From IMG/VR virus record IMGVR_UViG_3300044624_002142, positions 1-64,000 of that record: a stretch of DNA of 64,000 bases; one strand, 5' to 3'. A program made the translations under genes and the position numbers. Below are positions 1 through 14,800 of this stretch, piece by piece. The stretch's first letter is position 1. Each line of letters opens with the position of its first letter. The notes under the pieces were generated by a model. The model saw only the letters and a program-made list of their open reading frames with translations. It was not told the origin of the DNA and did not search any database. This DNA comes from a virus.

Positions 1-2823
1 ACATCTGGTACTTCGGGTACATCAGGCACAAGTGGTGAATCTGGTACTTCAGGTACATCCGGTACTTCAGGCACAAGTGGTGAATCTGGTACATCAGGTA
101 CGTCAGGTACATCAGGTACATCAGGTACTTCGGGTACATCAGGCACAAGTGGTGAATCTGGCACATCGGGTACGTCAGGCACAAGTGGTGAATCTGGCAC
201 ATCGGGTACGTCAGGTACATCAGGTACTTCGGGTACATCAGGCACAAGTGGTGAATCTGGTACTTCAGGTACATCCGGTACTTCAGGCACAAGTGGTGAA
301 TCTGGCACATCGGGTACGTCAGGTACATCAGGCACAAGTGGTGAATCTGGTACATCAGGTACTTCGGGTACATCAGGCACAAGTGGTGAATCTGGTACAT
401 CAGGTACTTCGGGTACATCAGGCACAAGTGGTGAATCTGGTACATCAGGTACTTCCGGCGAATCGGGTACATCGGGTGTAACTGGTACATCAGGTACTTC
501 GGGCACAAGTGGTACTTCAGGAACATCTGGTACATCTGGTACATCGGGTGAATCCGGTACAACTGGTCTTTCTGGTACATCGGGTCTTTCTGGTACATCG
601 GGTCTTTCTGGTACATCGGGTGGAAATGGAACATCAGGTACAAGTGGTGAATCTGGCACATCTGGTACTTCAGGCGAATCTGGTACATCCGGTACGTCAG
701 GTACATCAGGTACGTCGGGTGTCTCTGGTACATCAGGCACTTCAGGCGAATCTGGTACATCAGGTACTTCGGGTGAATCCGGTACATCGGGTACATCAGG
801 TACTTCAGGTACATCAGGTGTCGCTGGTACATCAGGTACTTCGGGCACGTCGGGTGTAGCTGGTACATCAGGTACTTCGGGTGAATCCGGTACATCGGGT
901 ACATCGGGTACATCCGGTACATCAGGTACTTCAGGTACATCAGGTGTAGCTGGTACATCAGGTACATCAGGTACATCAGGTGTCTCTGGTACTTCAGGTA
1001 CATCAGGTACTTCGGGTGAATCCGGTACATCGGGTACTTCAGGCACAAGTGGTACATCGGGTACATCAGGTACTTCGGGTGTAGCTGGTACATCCGGTAC
1101 ATCCGGTACATCCGGTACATCCGGTACATCCGGTACTTCAGGTGAATCCGGTACATCGGGTACATCAGGTACTTCAGGTACATCAGGTGTAGCTGGTACA
1201 TCCGGTACATCAGGTACTTCAGGTACATCAGGTGTCTCTGGTACATCAGGTACTTCGGGTGTAGCTGGTACATCCGGTACATCCGGTACATCCGGTACAT
1301 CGGGTACATCAGGTACTTCAGGTACATCAGGTGTAGCTGGTACATCCGGTACTTCGGGTGTAGCTGGTACATCCGGTACATCCGGTACTTCAGGTGAATC
1401 CGGTACATCGGGTACATCAGGTGTCTCTGGTACATCAGGTACTTCGGGTAGAGATGGTACATCCGGTACATCCGGTACATCCGGTACTTCAGGTGAATCC
1501 GGTACATCGGGTACATCAGGTACTTCGGGTACATCGGGTGCATCAGGTACATCAGGTACATCAGGTACATCAGGTACTTCAGGTACATCAGGTACTTCAG
1601 GTACATCAGGTGTCGCTGGTACATCAGGTACTTCAGGCACGTCGGGTGTAGCTGGTACATCGGGTACATCGGGTGAATCCGGTACATCGGGTACATCGGG
1701 TACATCAGGTACTTCAGGTACATCAGGTGTCTCTGGTACTTCGGGTACATCAGGTACTTCGGGTGTAGCTGGTACATCAGGTACTTCAGGTACATCAGGT
1801 ACTTCGGGTGAATCCGGTACATCGGGTACATCAGGTACTTCGGGTGTAGCTGGTACATCAGGTACAAGTGGTGAATCTGGCACATCTGGTACTTCAGGTG
1901 AATCTGGTACATCCGGTACGTCAGGTACATCAGGTACGTCGGGTGTCTCTGGTACATCAGGTACTTCAGGTACATCGGGTGTAGCTGGTACATCAGGTAC
2001 TTCGGGTACATCAGGTGTCGCTGGTACATCAGGTACTTCGGGTGAATCCGGTACATCGGGTACATCGGGTGCATCAGGTACTTCAGGTACATCAGGTGTC
2101 GCTGGTACATCAGGTACTTCAGGTACATCAGGTGTCGCTGGTACATCAGGTACTTCGGGTACATCAGGTGTCGCTGGTACATCAGGTACTTCGGGTACAT
2201 CAGGTGTCGCTGGTACATCAGGTACTTCGGGTGTAGCTGGTACATCAGGTACTTCGGGTGAATCCGGTACATCGGGTACATCGGGTACATCGGGTTCATC
2301 AGGTACTTCAGGTACTTCGGGCACGTCGGGTGTCTCTGGTACATCAGGTACTTCAGGTGAATCGGGTACATCAGGTACTTCGGGTGTAGCTGGTACATCA
2401 GGTACTTCGGGTGTAGCTGGTACATCAGGTACAAGTGGTACTTCAGGTACATCAGGCACAAGTGGTGAATCTGGTACTTCGGGTACATCAGGCACAAGTG
2501 GTGAATCTGGTACTTCTGGTACTTCAGGTCAGTCGGGTACATCAGGTACATCAGGTGTCGCTGGTACATCAGGTGTCGCTGGTACATCAGGTACTTCGGG
2601 TGTAGCTGGTACATCAGGTACTTCGGGTGTTGCTGGTACATCGGGTACTTCAGGTGTGGCAGGTACGTCAGGTACATCGGGTCAATCTGGAACATCAGGT
2701 ACTTCGGGCACAAGTGGTACATCAGGTCAATCCGGCACATCTGGTACATCGGGTACGTCAGGTGATGCTGGTACAAGTGGTACATCGGGTGTACAAGGTG
2801 CTCAAGGTGCGTCGGGTATTTCT
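1..2823 (+). repeat. GXY collagen-like tract 1 of the giant fibre
   Basis: Uninterrupted 9-nt (Thr-Ser-Gly) repeat array from the window edge. It is enriched in GES, GVS, GVA and GQS variants, and GRD is rare. It continues to the left of the window, so the true length of the array and the N-terminal virion-attachment domain are unknown. Confidence 0.95.
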
Positions 2824-5800
2824 GGTGGACAAAACTTCTTCTTAAATTCAAGTGTATCTCAAACACCGTCTCCATATAAACAACTTGGAAATCAAACAAC
2901 GGTTGCTTCTGAATTTACTCAATCAATCAATTTGGACGCACTTGAAGCTGATAAATTAGTTGTACAATATATTACTGATGTAGGAACACCAAATACTGTT
3001 GTAGTGCCAAATGGTATATGGCACGCTTACGTGTATTTTACAAAAGAAGCAACTAACCATGATGTTGAAACATATTTTAAAGTTTCTAAATATACCACCG
3101 GTAATGTTAAAACTTTATTGTTTACCAGTGATAGTAGCACAATTCCATATGATAGTGATATTGGTACAAATCCAGTAGAACTCAAAGTCAATGGTGTTGC
3201 TACGTCAGCAATATTGGATCCATCTGATCGATTGATATTTGAATTGTTTGTCACCAATCGTGATAATCACATTCGTACCGTCGTATTTTATACAGAAGGA
3301 ACCCAACATTATTCTTACGTTGTAACTACTATTAGTCAATCATCAGGTACTTCAGGTACTTCAGGTGTACAAGGTGCAAGTGGTACAAGTGGTACTTCGG
3401 GTGTACAAGGCGCAAGTGGTACAAGTGGTACTTCGGGTGCTCAAGGTGTAAGTGGTACATCAGGTACATCGGGTGTACAAGGCGCAAGTGGTACAAGTGG
3501 TACTTCGGGTGCTCAAGGTGTAAGTGGTACAAGTGGAACATCTGGTGAATCTGGTACAAGTGGAACGTCAGGTCAGTCGGGTACATCGGGTACATCAGGT
3601 CAGTCGGGTACATCCGGTACTTCAGGCACAAGTGGTGAATCTGGTACATCAGGTACATCAGGTACATCAGGTACATCGGGTGTCGCTGGTACATCAGGTA
3701 CTTCGGGTGTTCAAGGTGCAAGTGGTACATCAGGTACTTCGGGTGTTCAAGGTGCAAGTGGTACATCAGGTACTTCGGGTGTTCAAGGTGCAAGTGGTAC
3801 ATCAGGTACTTCGGGTGTTCAAGGTGCAAGTGGTACATCAGGTACTTCGGGTGTTCAAGGTGCAAGTGGTACAAGTGGTACTTCGGGTGTTCAAGGTGCA
3901 AGTGGTACAAGTGGTACTTCGGGTGCAGCTGGTACAAGTGGTACTTCGGGTGTTCAAGGTGCAAGTGGTACATCAGGTCAGTCGGGTACATCAGGTACAT
4001 CGGGTACATCGGGTACATCGGGTACATCAGGTACATCGGGTACATCAGGTACATCGGGTACATCGGGTACATCGGGCAGTTCTGGTACATCAGGCACAAG
4101 TGGTAGAGCTGGCACATCAGGCACAACTGGTACAAGTGGTACAAGTGGTACAAGTGGTACGTCGGGTAGAGCTGGTACCGCTGGTACATCGGGTGCAAGT
4201 GTTAGTGTAAGTGGAACTCTAAATACGTTGGTTAAACTTACTAGTGCTACTACGATTGGTAACACGACCACGCCTGTTTTTGAAACTGGTTCAAGAATTG
4301 CTATCGGTTCGTCTACAGTTCCGGATGGTACTTTGGATGTAACTAGTACACAAGCATCTGGATCGTCCGTGTTTAATGTTAAAGGTACCGCTGGATTACT
4401 ATTCAATGTATCTGATTCACTCAGTGGTAGTTTATTCTCTGTAAATAATATTACAGGATTGCCAATCGCAGAAGTGTTCAGTGATAACAGAGTTGTTTTG
4501 GGTGCTTATAACAAAAATGATTTAGTAATTAGTAGTAGTCGTACAGGTATTAACGTTGCTTCACCAACAGCTCAATTGCACGTAAGTGGTAGTGGTAGTG
4601 GTAGTTTGGCTACATTAAAACTAGAAGGACTTGTAAGTAACAATACCGGCTTCTATTTAACTGTAGACGATACTACAGGAGTTGTATATAAGACCGGTGG
4701 TGGTACTTCAGGCACTTCAGGTAGAGATGGTACTTCAGGTACATCAGGTAGAGATGGTACTTCGGGTACATCAGGCACCTCAGGTGTTTCTGGTACAAGT
4801 GGTACTTCGGGTACATCAGGTACATCAGGTACTTCGGGTGTTCAAGGTGCAAGTGGTACATCTGGTACATCAGGTGCGGGTTCTCCGGGTGGCAGTGGTT
4901 CATCTGGTACAACCGGTACATCGGGTGTTGCAGGTACTTCAGGTGTTCAAGGCGCAAGTGGTACATCAGGTACTTCGGGCGTACAAGGTGAATCTGGTAC
5001 ATCAGGTACTTCAGGTGTTCAAGGCGCAAGTGGTACATCAGGTACTTCGGGAGTCGATGGTACGTCAGGTACTTCGGGTACTTCAGGCGAATCTGGTACG
5101 TCAGGTACTTCGGGTACTTCAGGCGAATCTGGTACATCAGGTACGTCGGGTGTTTCTGGTACAAGTGGTACTTCAGGTACTTCAGGTACTTCAGGTACTT
5201 CAGGTGTAGCTGGTACATCAGGTACATCGGGTGCTGCTGGTACATCAGGTACTTCAGGTACTTCAGGTACATCGGGTGTAGCTGGTACATCAGGTACATC
5301 GGGTGTAGCTGGTACATCGGGTACTTCGGGTACATCAGGTACTTCAGGTGAATCGGGCACTTCAGGTACATCGGGTATTTCTGGTACATCAGGTACTTCA
5401 GGTACATCGGGTGTCGCAGGTACTTCGGGAACATCAGGTGTCGCAGGTACTTCAGGTACGTCCGGTACATCGGGTGTCGCTGGTACGTCAGGTACATCGG
5501 GTGTCGCAGGTACATCGGGTACATCGGGTACATCAGGTGAATCGGGCACTTCAGGTACATCGGGTATTTCTGGTACATCAGGTACTTCAGGTACATCGGG
5601 TATTTCTGGTACATCAGGTACTTCAGGTACATCGGGTGTCGCAGGTACTTCAGGTACGTCCGGTACATCGGGTGTCGCTGGTACGTCAGGTACATCGGGT
5701 GTCGCTGGTACGTCAGGTACATCGGGTGTCGCAGGTACATCGGGTACATCGGGTACATCGGGTACATCTGGTACATCTGGTACATCTGGTACATCTGGTA

Positions 5801-8800
5801 CATCTGGTACATCTGGTACATCTGGTACATCTGGTACATCAGGTACTTCGGGTGTAGCTGGTACATCAGGTACATCGGGTGTACAAGGCGCAAGTGGTAC
5901 AAGTGGAACATCGGGTGTACAAGGCGCAAGTGGTACAAGTGGAACATCGGGTGTACAAGGCGCAAGTGGTACAAGTGGTACAAGTGGAACATCGGGTGTA
6001 CAAGGTGCAAGTGGTACAAGTGGTACAAGTGGAACTTCGGGTGTACAAGGTGCAAGTGGTACAAGTGGTACAAGTGGAACATCGGGTGTACAAGGCGCAA
6101 GTGGTACAAGTGGAACCTCGGGTACATCGGGTGCAGCTGGTACAAGTGGTACTTCGGGTACGTCAGGTGTTGCTGGTACAAGTGGAACCTCGGGAACAAG
6201 TGGTACCGCTGGTACATCGGGTACAAGTGTTGCTGTAAGTGGAACTGCCAATACGTTGGTTAAATTTACTAGTGCTACTACGATTGGTAATACATCAACG
6301 CCGGTATTTGAGAGCGGTTCAAGAATTTCTATTGGTTATTCAGGAAGTAGTATAGACGGAACGTTAGATGTAACCAGTACACAAGCATCTGGATCATCTG
6401 TATTTAATGTTAAAGGCGTCAGCGGTACATTATTTAGTATTAGTGATACGCTCAGTGGTAGTTTGTTTGTTGTTAATAATATTTCAGGATTGCCAATCGC
6501 AGAAGTGTTCAGTGATAACAGAGTTGTTTTGGGTGCTTACAACAAAAACGACTTGGTAATCAGCAGTAGTCGTACAGGTATCAATGTTGCTTCTCCAACA
6601 TCTCAGTTGCACGTAAGTGGTAGTGGTTCGGGATCCACATTACGATTGGAAGGTCTCGTAAATAATAACACCGGCTTCTATTTGACAGTAGATAACGCTA
6701 CAGGTGCTGTATATAAGAGTAACGTCGGTTCCGCTGGTACATCGGGTGTATCAGGTACTTCGGGTACATCGGGTAGAGCTGGTACATCAGGTACTTCGGG
6801 TACAAGTGGAACCTCGGGTACATCAGGTACTTCAGGTGCTCAAGGTGCAGCCGGTACAAGTGGTACCTCAGGTGTTCAAGGCGCAACCGGTACAAGTGGT
6901 ACTTCGGGCGCTCAAGGCGCAATCGGTACAAGTGGTACTTCGGGTGCTCAAGGCGCAGCCGGTACAAGTGGTACTTCGGGTGCTCAAGGCGCAGCCGGTA
7001 CAAGTGGTACTTCGGGTGCTCAAGGCGCAGCCGGTACAAGTGGTACTTCGGGTGCTCAAGGCGCAGCCGGTACAAGTGGTACTTCGGGTGTAAATGGTAC
7101 ATCAGGTACATCGGGTGTAAATGGTACATCGGGTACATCAGGTAGAGATGGTACTTCGGGTACATCAGGTACATCTGGTAGAGATGGTACATCTGGTACT
7201 TCGGGTAGAGATGGTACATCGGGTACATCAGGTACATCAGGTACTTCGGGTACATCAGGTACATCAGGTACTTCGGGTACATCAGGTACATCTGGTACGT
7301 CAGGTACATCGGGTACGTCAGGTACAACTGGTACTTCAGGCACATCAGGTAGAGATGGTACTTCGGGTACATCAGGTACATCTGGTAGAGATGGTACATC
7401 TGGTACTTCGGGTAGAGATGGTACATCGGGTACATCAGGTACATCAGGTACATCAGGTACATCAGGTACATCGGGTACATCAGGTACATCTGGTACGTCA
7501 GGTACATCGGGTACATCAGGTACATCTGGTACCTCTGGTAAAGATGGTACTTCAGGCACTTCAGGTAGAGATGGTACTTCGGGTACATCAGGTAGAGATG
7601 GCACATCGGGTACATCAGGTACATCAGGTACATCAGGTACATCGGGTACGTCAGGTACATCTGGCACGTCAGGCACATCGGGTACATCAGGTACATCGGG
7701 TACATCGGGTACATCGGGTACATCGGGTACATCGGGTACATCAGGTACATCAGGTAGAGATGGTACTTCGGGTACATCAGGTACATCCGGTAGAGACGGT
7801 ACATCGGGTACATCAGGTACATCAGGTACATCGGGTACATCTGGTACATCGGGTACATCTGGTACATCAGGTACATCGGGTACATCAGGTACATCGGGTA
7901 CATCGGGTACATCGGGTATATCGGGTACATCAGGTACAGCTGGTACTTCTGGTAAAGATGGTACTTCAGGCACATCAGGTAGAGATGGTACTTCGGGTAC
8001 ATCAGGTACATCCGGTAGAGATGGTACATCAGGTACATCGGGTACATCAGGTACATCGGGTACATCAGGTACATCAGGTACTTCGGGTACATCAGGTACT
8101 TCGGGTACATCAGGTACATCGGGTACATCAGGTACAAGTGGTACATCGGGTGTCGCAGGTACTTCGGGTACATCAGGTAGAGATGGTACTTCGGGTACAT
8201 CAGGTAGAGATGGTACTTCGGGTACATCAGGTACATCCGGTAGAGACGGTACATCGGGTACATCGGGTACATCAGGTACATCAGGTACATCAGGTACATC
8301 TGGTACATCTGGTACATCAGGCACAAGTGGTACTTCGGGTACATCTGGTACATCTGGTACATCTGGTACATCGGGTACATCAGGTACATCAGGTACATCA
8401 GGTACAGCTGGTACTTCGGGCAGAGACGGTACATCAGGTACTTCTGGTACTTCAGGTAGAGACGGTACATCAGGTACAAGTGGTACATCAGGTACTTCGG
8501 GTACATCAGGTACATCGGGTACATCGGGTACATCAGGTACAAGTGGTACATCGGGTACATCGGGTACATCGGGTACGTCTGGTAAAGATGGTACCTCGGG
8601 TACATCAGGTACATCGGGTAGAGATGGTACGTCTGGTACTTCAGGTACATCAGGTACTTCTGGTAGAGACGGTACATCAGGTACAAGTGGTACATCAGGT
8701 ACAACTGGTACATCAGGTACATCAGGTACATCAGGTACAAGTGGTACATCAGGTACATCAGGTACATCGGGTACGTCAGGTACATCAGGTGCGTCAGGTA

Positions 8801-11800
8801 CATCAGGTACATCAGGTACATCAGGTACTTCGGGTAGAGATGGTACATCTGGTACATCAGGTACTTCTGGTAGAGACGGTACATCAGGTACTTCGGGTAC
8901 ATCAGGTACTTCGGGTACATCAGGTACATCGGGTACATCAGGTACTTCGGGTACATCAGGTACAAGTGGTACAAGTGGTACATCCGGTACTTCAGGAACA
9001 TCGGGTACATCAGGTACATCTGGTAAAGACGGTACATCAGGTACTTCGGGTACATCAGGCACTTCAGGTAGAGATGGTACATCAGGTACAAGTGGAACCT
9101 CGGGTACATCAGGTACAAGTGGTACATCTGGTACTTCGGGTACATCGGGTACGTCAGGTACATCAGGTACAACTGGTACTTCAGGCACATCAGGTACAAC
9201 TGGTACTTCAGGCACATCAGGTAGAGATGGTACATCTGGTACATCAGGTACTTCGGGTAGAGATGGTACATCTGGTACATCTGGTACATCAGGTAGAGAC
9301 GGTACATCAGGTACAAGTGGTACATCGGGTACATCTGGTACATCAGGTACATCCGGTACATCGGGTACATCAGGTACATCGGGTACATCAGGTACATCCG
9401 GTATTTCGGGTACTTCGGGTACGTCAGGTACTTCAGGTAGAGATGGTACATCAGGTACAAGTGGAACCTCGGGTACATCAGGTACAAGTGGTACAACTGG
9501 TACTTCGGGTACGTCAGGTACAAGTGGTACAACTGGTACTTCGGGTACGTCAGGTACAAGTGGTACATCCGGTACAAGTGGTACTTCGGGTACATCAGGT
9601 AAAGATGGCACTTCTGGTACGTCCGGTACTTCGGGTACTTCGGGTACTTCGGGTAGAGATGGTACATCAGGTACATCAGGTACATCAGGTACATCAGGTA
9701 CTTCGGGTACTTCGGGTACATCAGGTACATCGGGTACATCAGGCACTTCCGGTACAAGTGGTACAAGTGGCACATCCGGCACTTCTGGCACTTCCGGTAC
9801 AAGTGGTACATCAGGTACATCCGGCAGAGATGGTACGTCTGGTACTTCAGGTACTTCGGGTAGAGATGGTACATCCGGTACAAGTGGTACATCCGGTACA
9901 AGTGGTACATCCGGTACAAGTGGTACATCAGGTACATCGGGTACAAGTGGTACGTCTGGTACAACCGGTACAAGTGGTACTTCTGGTACAAGTGGTACAT
10001 CAGGTACAACTGGTACATCGGGTACGTCAGGTAGAGACGGCACATCAGGTACAAGTGGTACATCCGGCACAACTGGTACATCAGGTACAACTGGTACATC
10101 AGGTACAACTGGTACATCAGGTACAACTGGTACATCAGGTACATCAGGTACATCAGGTACATCAGGTACATCAGGTACATCAGGTGTAACTGGTACATCA
10201 GGTACTTCAGGTACATCGGGAACTTCAGGTAGAGACGGTACATCGGGAACTTCAGGTAGAGACGGTACATCAGGTACATCTGGTACGTCAGGTACATCGG
10301 GTACGTCAGGTACAAGTGGTACAACTGGTACTTCGGGTACGTCAGGTACAGGTGGTACAACTGGTACTTCGGGTACATCGGGTACATCGGGTACAAGTGG
10401 TACATCAGGTACAAGTGGTACATCAGGTACTTCAGGTACTTCAGGTAGAGACGGTACATCAGGTACAAGTGGCACATCTGGTACGACTGGCACATCGGGT
10501 ACAAGTGGTACAACTGGTACTTCGGGTACATCAGGTACATCAGGTACATCAGGTACAAGTGGTACTTCTGGTACATCAGGTACATCAGGTACAAGTGGTA
10601 CTTCTGGTACTTCAGGTAGAGACGGCACATCAGGTACTTCAGGTAGAGACGGTACATCAGGTACAAGTGGCACATCCGGCACTACTGGTACATCAGGTAC
10701 AACTGGTACATCGGGTACATCGGGTACATCAGGTACATCGGGTACATCGGGTACATCAGGTACATCAGGTACAAGTGGTACTTCGGGTACATCAGGTACA
10801 AGTGGAACCTCGGGTACGTCAGGTACGTCAGGTACTTCAGGTAGAGATGGTACATCGGGTACAAGTGGCACGTCCGGCACAACCGGTACATCAGGTACAT
10901 CCGGCACAACCGGTACATCAGGTACTTCGGGTACATCAGGCACAAGTGGTACTTCAGGTACATCAGGTACGTCAGGTACTTCGGGTACATCAGGTACTTC
11001 AGGTAGAGACGGTACATCAGGTACAAGTGGTACATCCGGTACAACTGGTACATCAGGTACAAGTGGTACGTCGGGTACAACTGGTACATCGGGTACATCA
11101 GGTACTTCGGGTACATCAGGCACAAGTGGTACTTCAGGTACATCAGGTACGTCAGGTACTTCGGGTACATCAGGTACTTCAGGTAGAGACGGTACATCAG
11201 GTACAAGTGGTACATCCGGTACAACTGGTACATCAGGTACAAGTGGTACGTCGGGTACAACTGGTACATCGGGTACATCGGGTACATCGGGTACATCAGG
11301 CACAAGTGGTACTTCGGGTACATCAGGCACAAGTGGAACCTCAGGTACATCAGGTACTTCAGGTACTTCGGGTAGAGATGGTACATCGGGTACAAGTGGC
11401 ACATCCGGCACAACCGGTACATCAGGTACTTCGGGTACATCAGGTACAACTGGTACATCAGGTACTTCGGGTACATCGGGCACAAGTGGTACTTCAGGTA
11501 CGTCAGGTACTTCGGGTACATCAGGTACATCAGGTACTTCAGGTAGAGATGGTACATCGGGTACAAGTGGTACATCCGGCACAACTGGTACATCAGGTAC
11601 AAGTGGTACGTCAGGTACAACTGGTACATCGGGTACATCGGGTACATCGGGTACATCAGGCACAAGTGGTACTTCGGGTACATCAGGCACAAGTGGAACC
11701 TCGGGTACATCAGGTACTTCAGGTACTTCAGGTAGAGATGGTACATCGGGTACAAGTGGTACATCCGGCACAACCGGTACATCAGGTACTTCGGGTACAT

Positions 11801-14800
11801 CAGGTACAACTGGTACATCAGGTACTTCGGGTACATCGGGCACAAGTGGTACTTCAGGTACGTCAGGTACATCAGGTACGTCAGGTACTTCGGGTACATC
11901 AGGTACATCAGGTACTTCAGGTACTTCAGGTAGAGATGGTACATCGGGTACAAGTGGTACATCCGGCACAACCGGTACATCAGGTACTTCGGGTACATCA
12001 GGTACATCAGGTACTTCGGGTACATCGGGCACAAGTGGTACTTCAGGTACGTCAGGCACATCAGGTACGTCAGGTACTTCGGGTACATCAGGTACATCAG
12101 GTACTTCAGGTACTTCAGGTAGAGATGGTACATCGGGTACAAGTGGTACATCCGGCACAACCGGTACATCAGGTACTTCGGGTACATCAGGTACATCAGG
12201 TACTTCGGGTACATCGGGCACAAGTGGTACTTCAGGTACGTCAGGTACAAGTGGTACATCAGGTACTTCGGGTACATCAGGTACTTCAGGTAGAGATGGT
12301 ACATCGGGTACAAGTGGTACATCCGGCACAACTGGTACATCAGGTACAAGTGGTACGTCAGGTACAACTGGTACATCGGGTACATCGGGTACATCAGGCA
12401 CAAGTGGTACTTCGGGTACATCAGGCACAAGTGGTACTTCGGGTACATCAGGCACAAGTGGAACCTCGGGTACATCAGGTACTTCAGGTACTTCAGGTAG
12501 AGATGGTACATCGGGTACAAGTGGTACATCCGGCACAACCGGTACATCAGGTACTTCGGGTACATCAGGTACATCAGGTACATCAGGTACTTCGGGTACA
12601 TCGGGCACAAGTGGTACTTCAGGTACGTCAGGCACGTCAGGTACTTCGGGTACATCAGGTACATCAGGTACTTCAGGTAGAGATGGTACATCGGGTACAA
12701 GTGGTACATCCGGCACAACTGGTACATCAGGTACTTCGGGTACATCAGGTACAACTGGTACTTCGGGTACATCGGGCACAAGTGGTACTTCAGGTACGTC
12801 AGGTACTTCGGGTACATCAGGTACATCAGGTACTTCAGGTAGAGATGGTACATCGGGTACAAGTGGTACATCCGGCACAACTGGTACATCAGGTACAAGT
12901 GGTACGTCAGGTACAACTGGTACATCGGGTACATCGGGTACATCAGGCACAAGTGGTACTTCGGGTACATCAGGCACAAGTGGTACTTCGGGTACATCAG
13001 GCACAAGTGGAACCTCGGGTACATCAGGTACTTCAGGTACTTCAGGTAGAGATGGTACATCGGGTACAAGTGGTACATCCGGCACAACCGGTACATCAGG
13101 TACTTCGGGTACATCAGGTACAACTGGTACATCAGGTACTTCGGGTACATCGGGCACAAGTGGTACTTCAGGTACGTCAGGTACATCAGGTACGTCAGGT
13201 ACTTCGGGTACATCAGGTACATCAGGTACTTCAGGTACTTCAGGTACTTCAGGTAGAGATGGTACATCGGGTACAAGTGGTACATCCGGCACAACCGGTA
13301 CATCAGGTACTTCGGGTACATCAGGTACTTCGGGTACATCAGGTACAACTGGTACATCAGGTACTTCGGGTACATCGGGCACAAGTGGTACGTCAGGTAC
13401 ATCAGGTACGTCAGGTACGTCAGGTACTTCGGGTACATCAGGTACTTCAGGTACTTCAGGTACTTCAGGTAGAGATGGTACATCGGGTACAAGTGGTACA
13501 TCCGGCACAACTGGTACATCAGGTACAAGTGGTACGTCAGGTACAACTGGTACATCGGGTACATCGGGTACATCGGGTACATCAGGCACAAGTGGTACTT
13601 CGGGTACATCAGGCACAAGTGGAACCTCGGGTACATCAGGTACATCAGGTACTTCAGGTACTTCAGGTAGAGATGGTACATCGGGTACAAGTGGTACATC
13701 AGGTACATCAGGTACGTCAGGTACTTCTGGTACATCGGGTACAAGTGGAACCTCGGGTACAAGTGGTACATCGGGTACAAGTGGTACAAGTGGTACATCA
13801 GGTACAAGTGGTACATCGGGTACATCGGGTACAAGTGGAACCTCGGGTACAAGTGGTACATCGGGTACAAGTGGAACTTCCGGTATAGATGGTCAAGTAG
13901 GAATGTTTGGCGGTAATTCAGTATTGTATAGATACGCAAGCGTAGCTAAGGATCCAGATTATTATCCAGTCTTCGCAGCAGAAGCATGTTTCCCAACTGC
14001 TTCGTTCGGTAGTGTTATTAACGTTGATTACAGATCAATGACTTTATATCCGCCAGGTGATTTTAGTATAACACCAACGACGAATGTAACAAAATGGTGG
14101 CAATCTGTATCGGCATCTGTGCCTGGATATTTAAGAGTCAGTCACGCTTTCAGTTCTAGTAGATTCGTAATCACTAAAGTTACATCCGTACAAGAGTTTG
14201 CATCTAGTCCGTTTGTAGGTTTCCAAATAACTGGTACTCCAGTTATGTCATCATCGATTGATCCATTCACCGACAATCTTGCTGAACCCGCTGATCGATT
14301 GGTTATGACATGGACAGCAAATGGTGCAAGTGGTACATCGGGTACATCGGGTACATCGGGTACATCGGGTACATCGGGTACATCGGGTACATCGGGTACA
14401 TCGGGTACATCGGGTACATCGGGTACATCGGGTACAAGTGGAACCTCAGGTACAAGTGGAACCTCAGGTACATCAGGTACAAGTGGTACATCGGGTACAA
14501 GTGGTACATCAGGTACAAGTGGTACATCGGGTACATCGGGTACATCGGGTACATCGGGTACATCGGGTACATCAGGTACATCAGGTACAAGTGGTACATC
14601 GGGTGCAGCAGGTCAGAACGCGTCTAACGTTATACAGTGGTTGTACGATACAAACATTCGTGATTCCGCTCCAAACGTAACAACTGTGGCTAGTGGTTCA
14701 GCCGGTGCCGTCAGTGGAAGTTTGTATATATCAGAATACTCATATCCATTTGTTGCTCCGGGAAATAATTATTTTGACTTATTTAATACAATAAATAACG

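Noticed and set aside
1-2823. CRISPR-like regularly spaced repeats
   Set aside because: The units are in-frame 9-nt coding triplets without unique spacers or a leader; this is a protein repeat.
7056-13616. Very long open frame on the minus strand (about 2186 codons, DVPEVP-type repeat)
   Set aside because: It is the reverse complement of Gly-Thr-Ser codons, which cannot give stops. The + frame holds globular domains and the real C-terminus, while the minus frame is broken wherever non-repeat domains occur.
6698-13939. Other long open frames in the array (YHLYLMYP-type on minus; VHQVLRV-type on plus)
   Set aside because: Shadow frames of the same 9-nt repeat, with no start context and ends that fall at the array borders.
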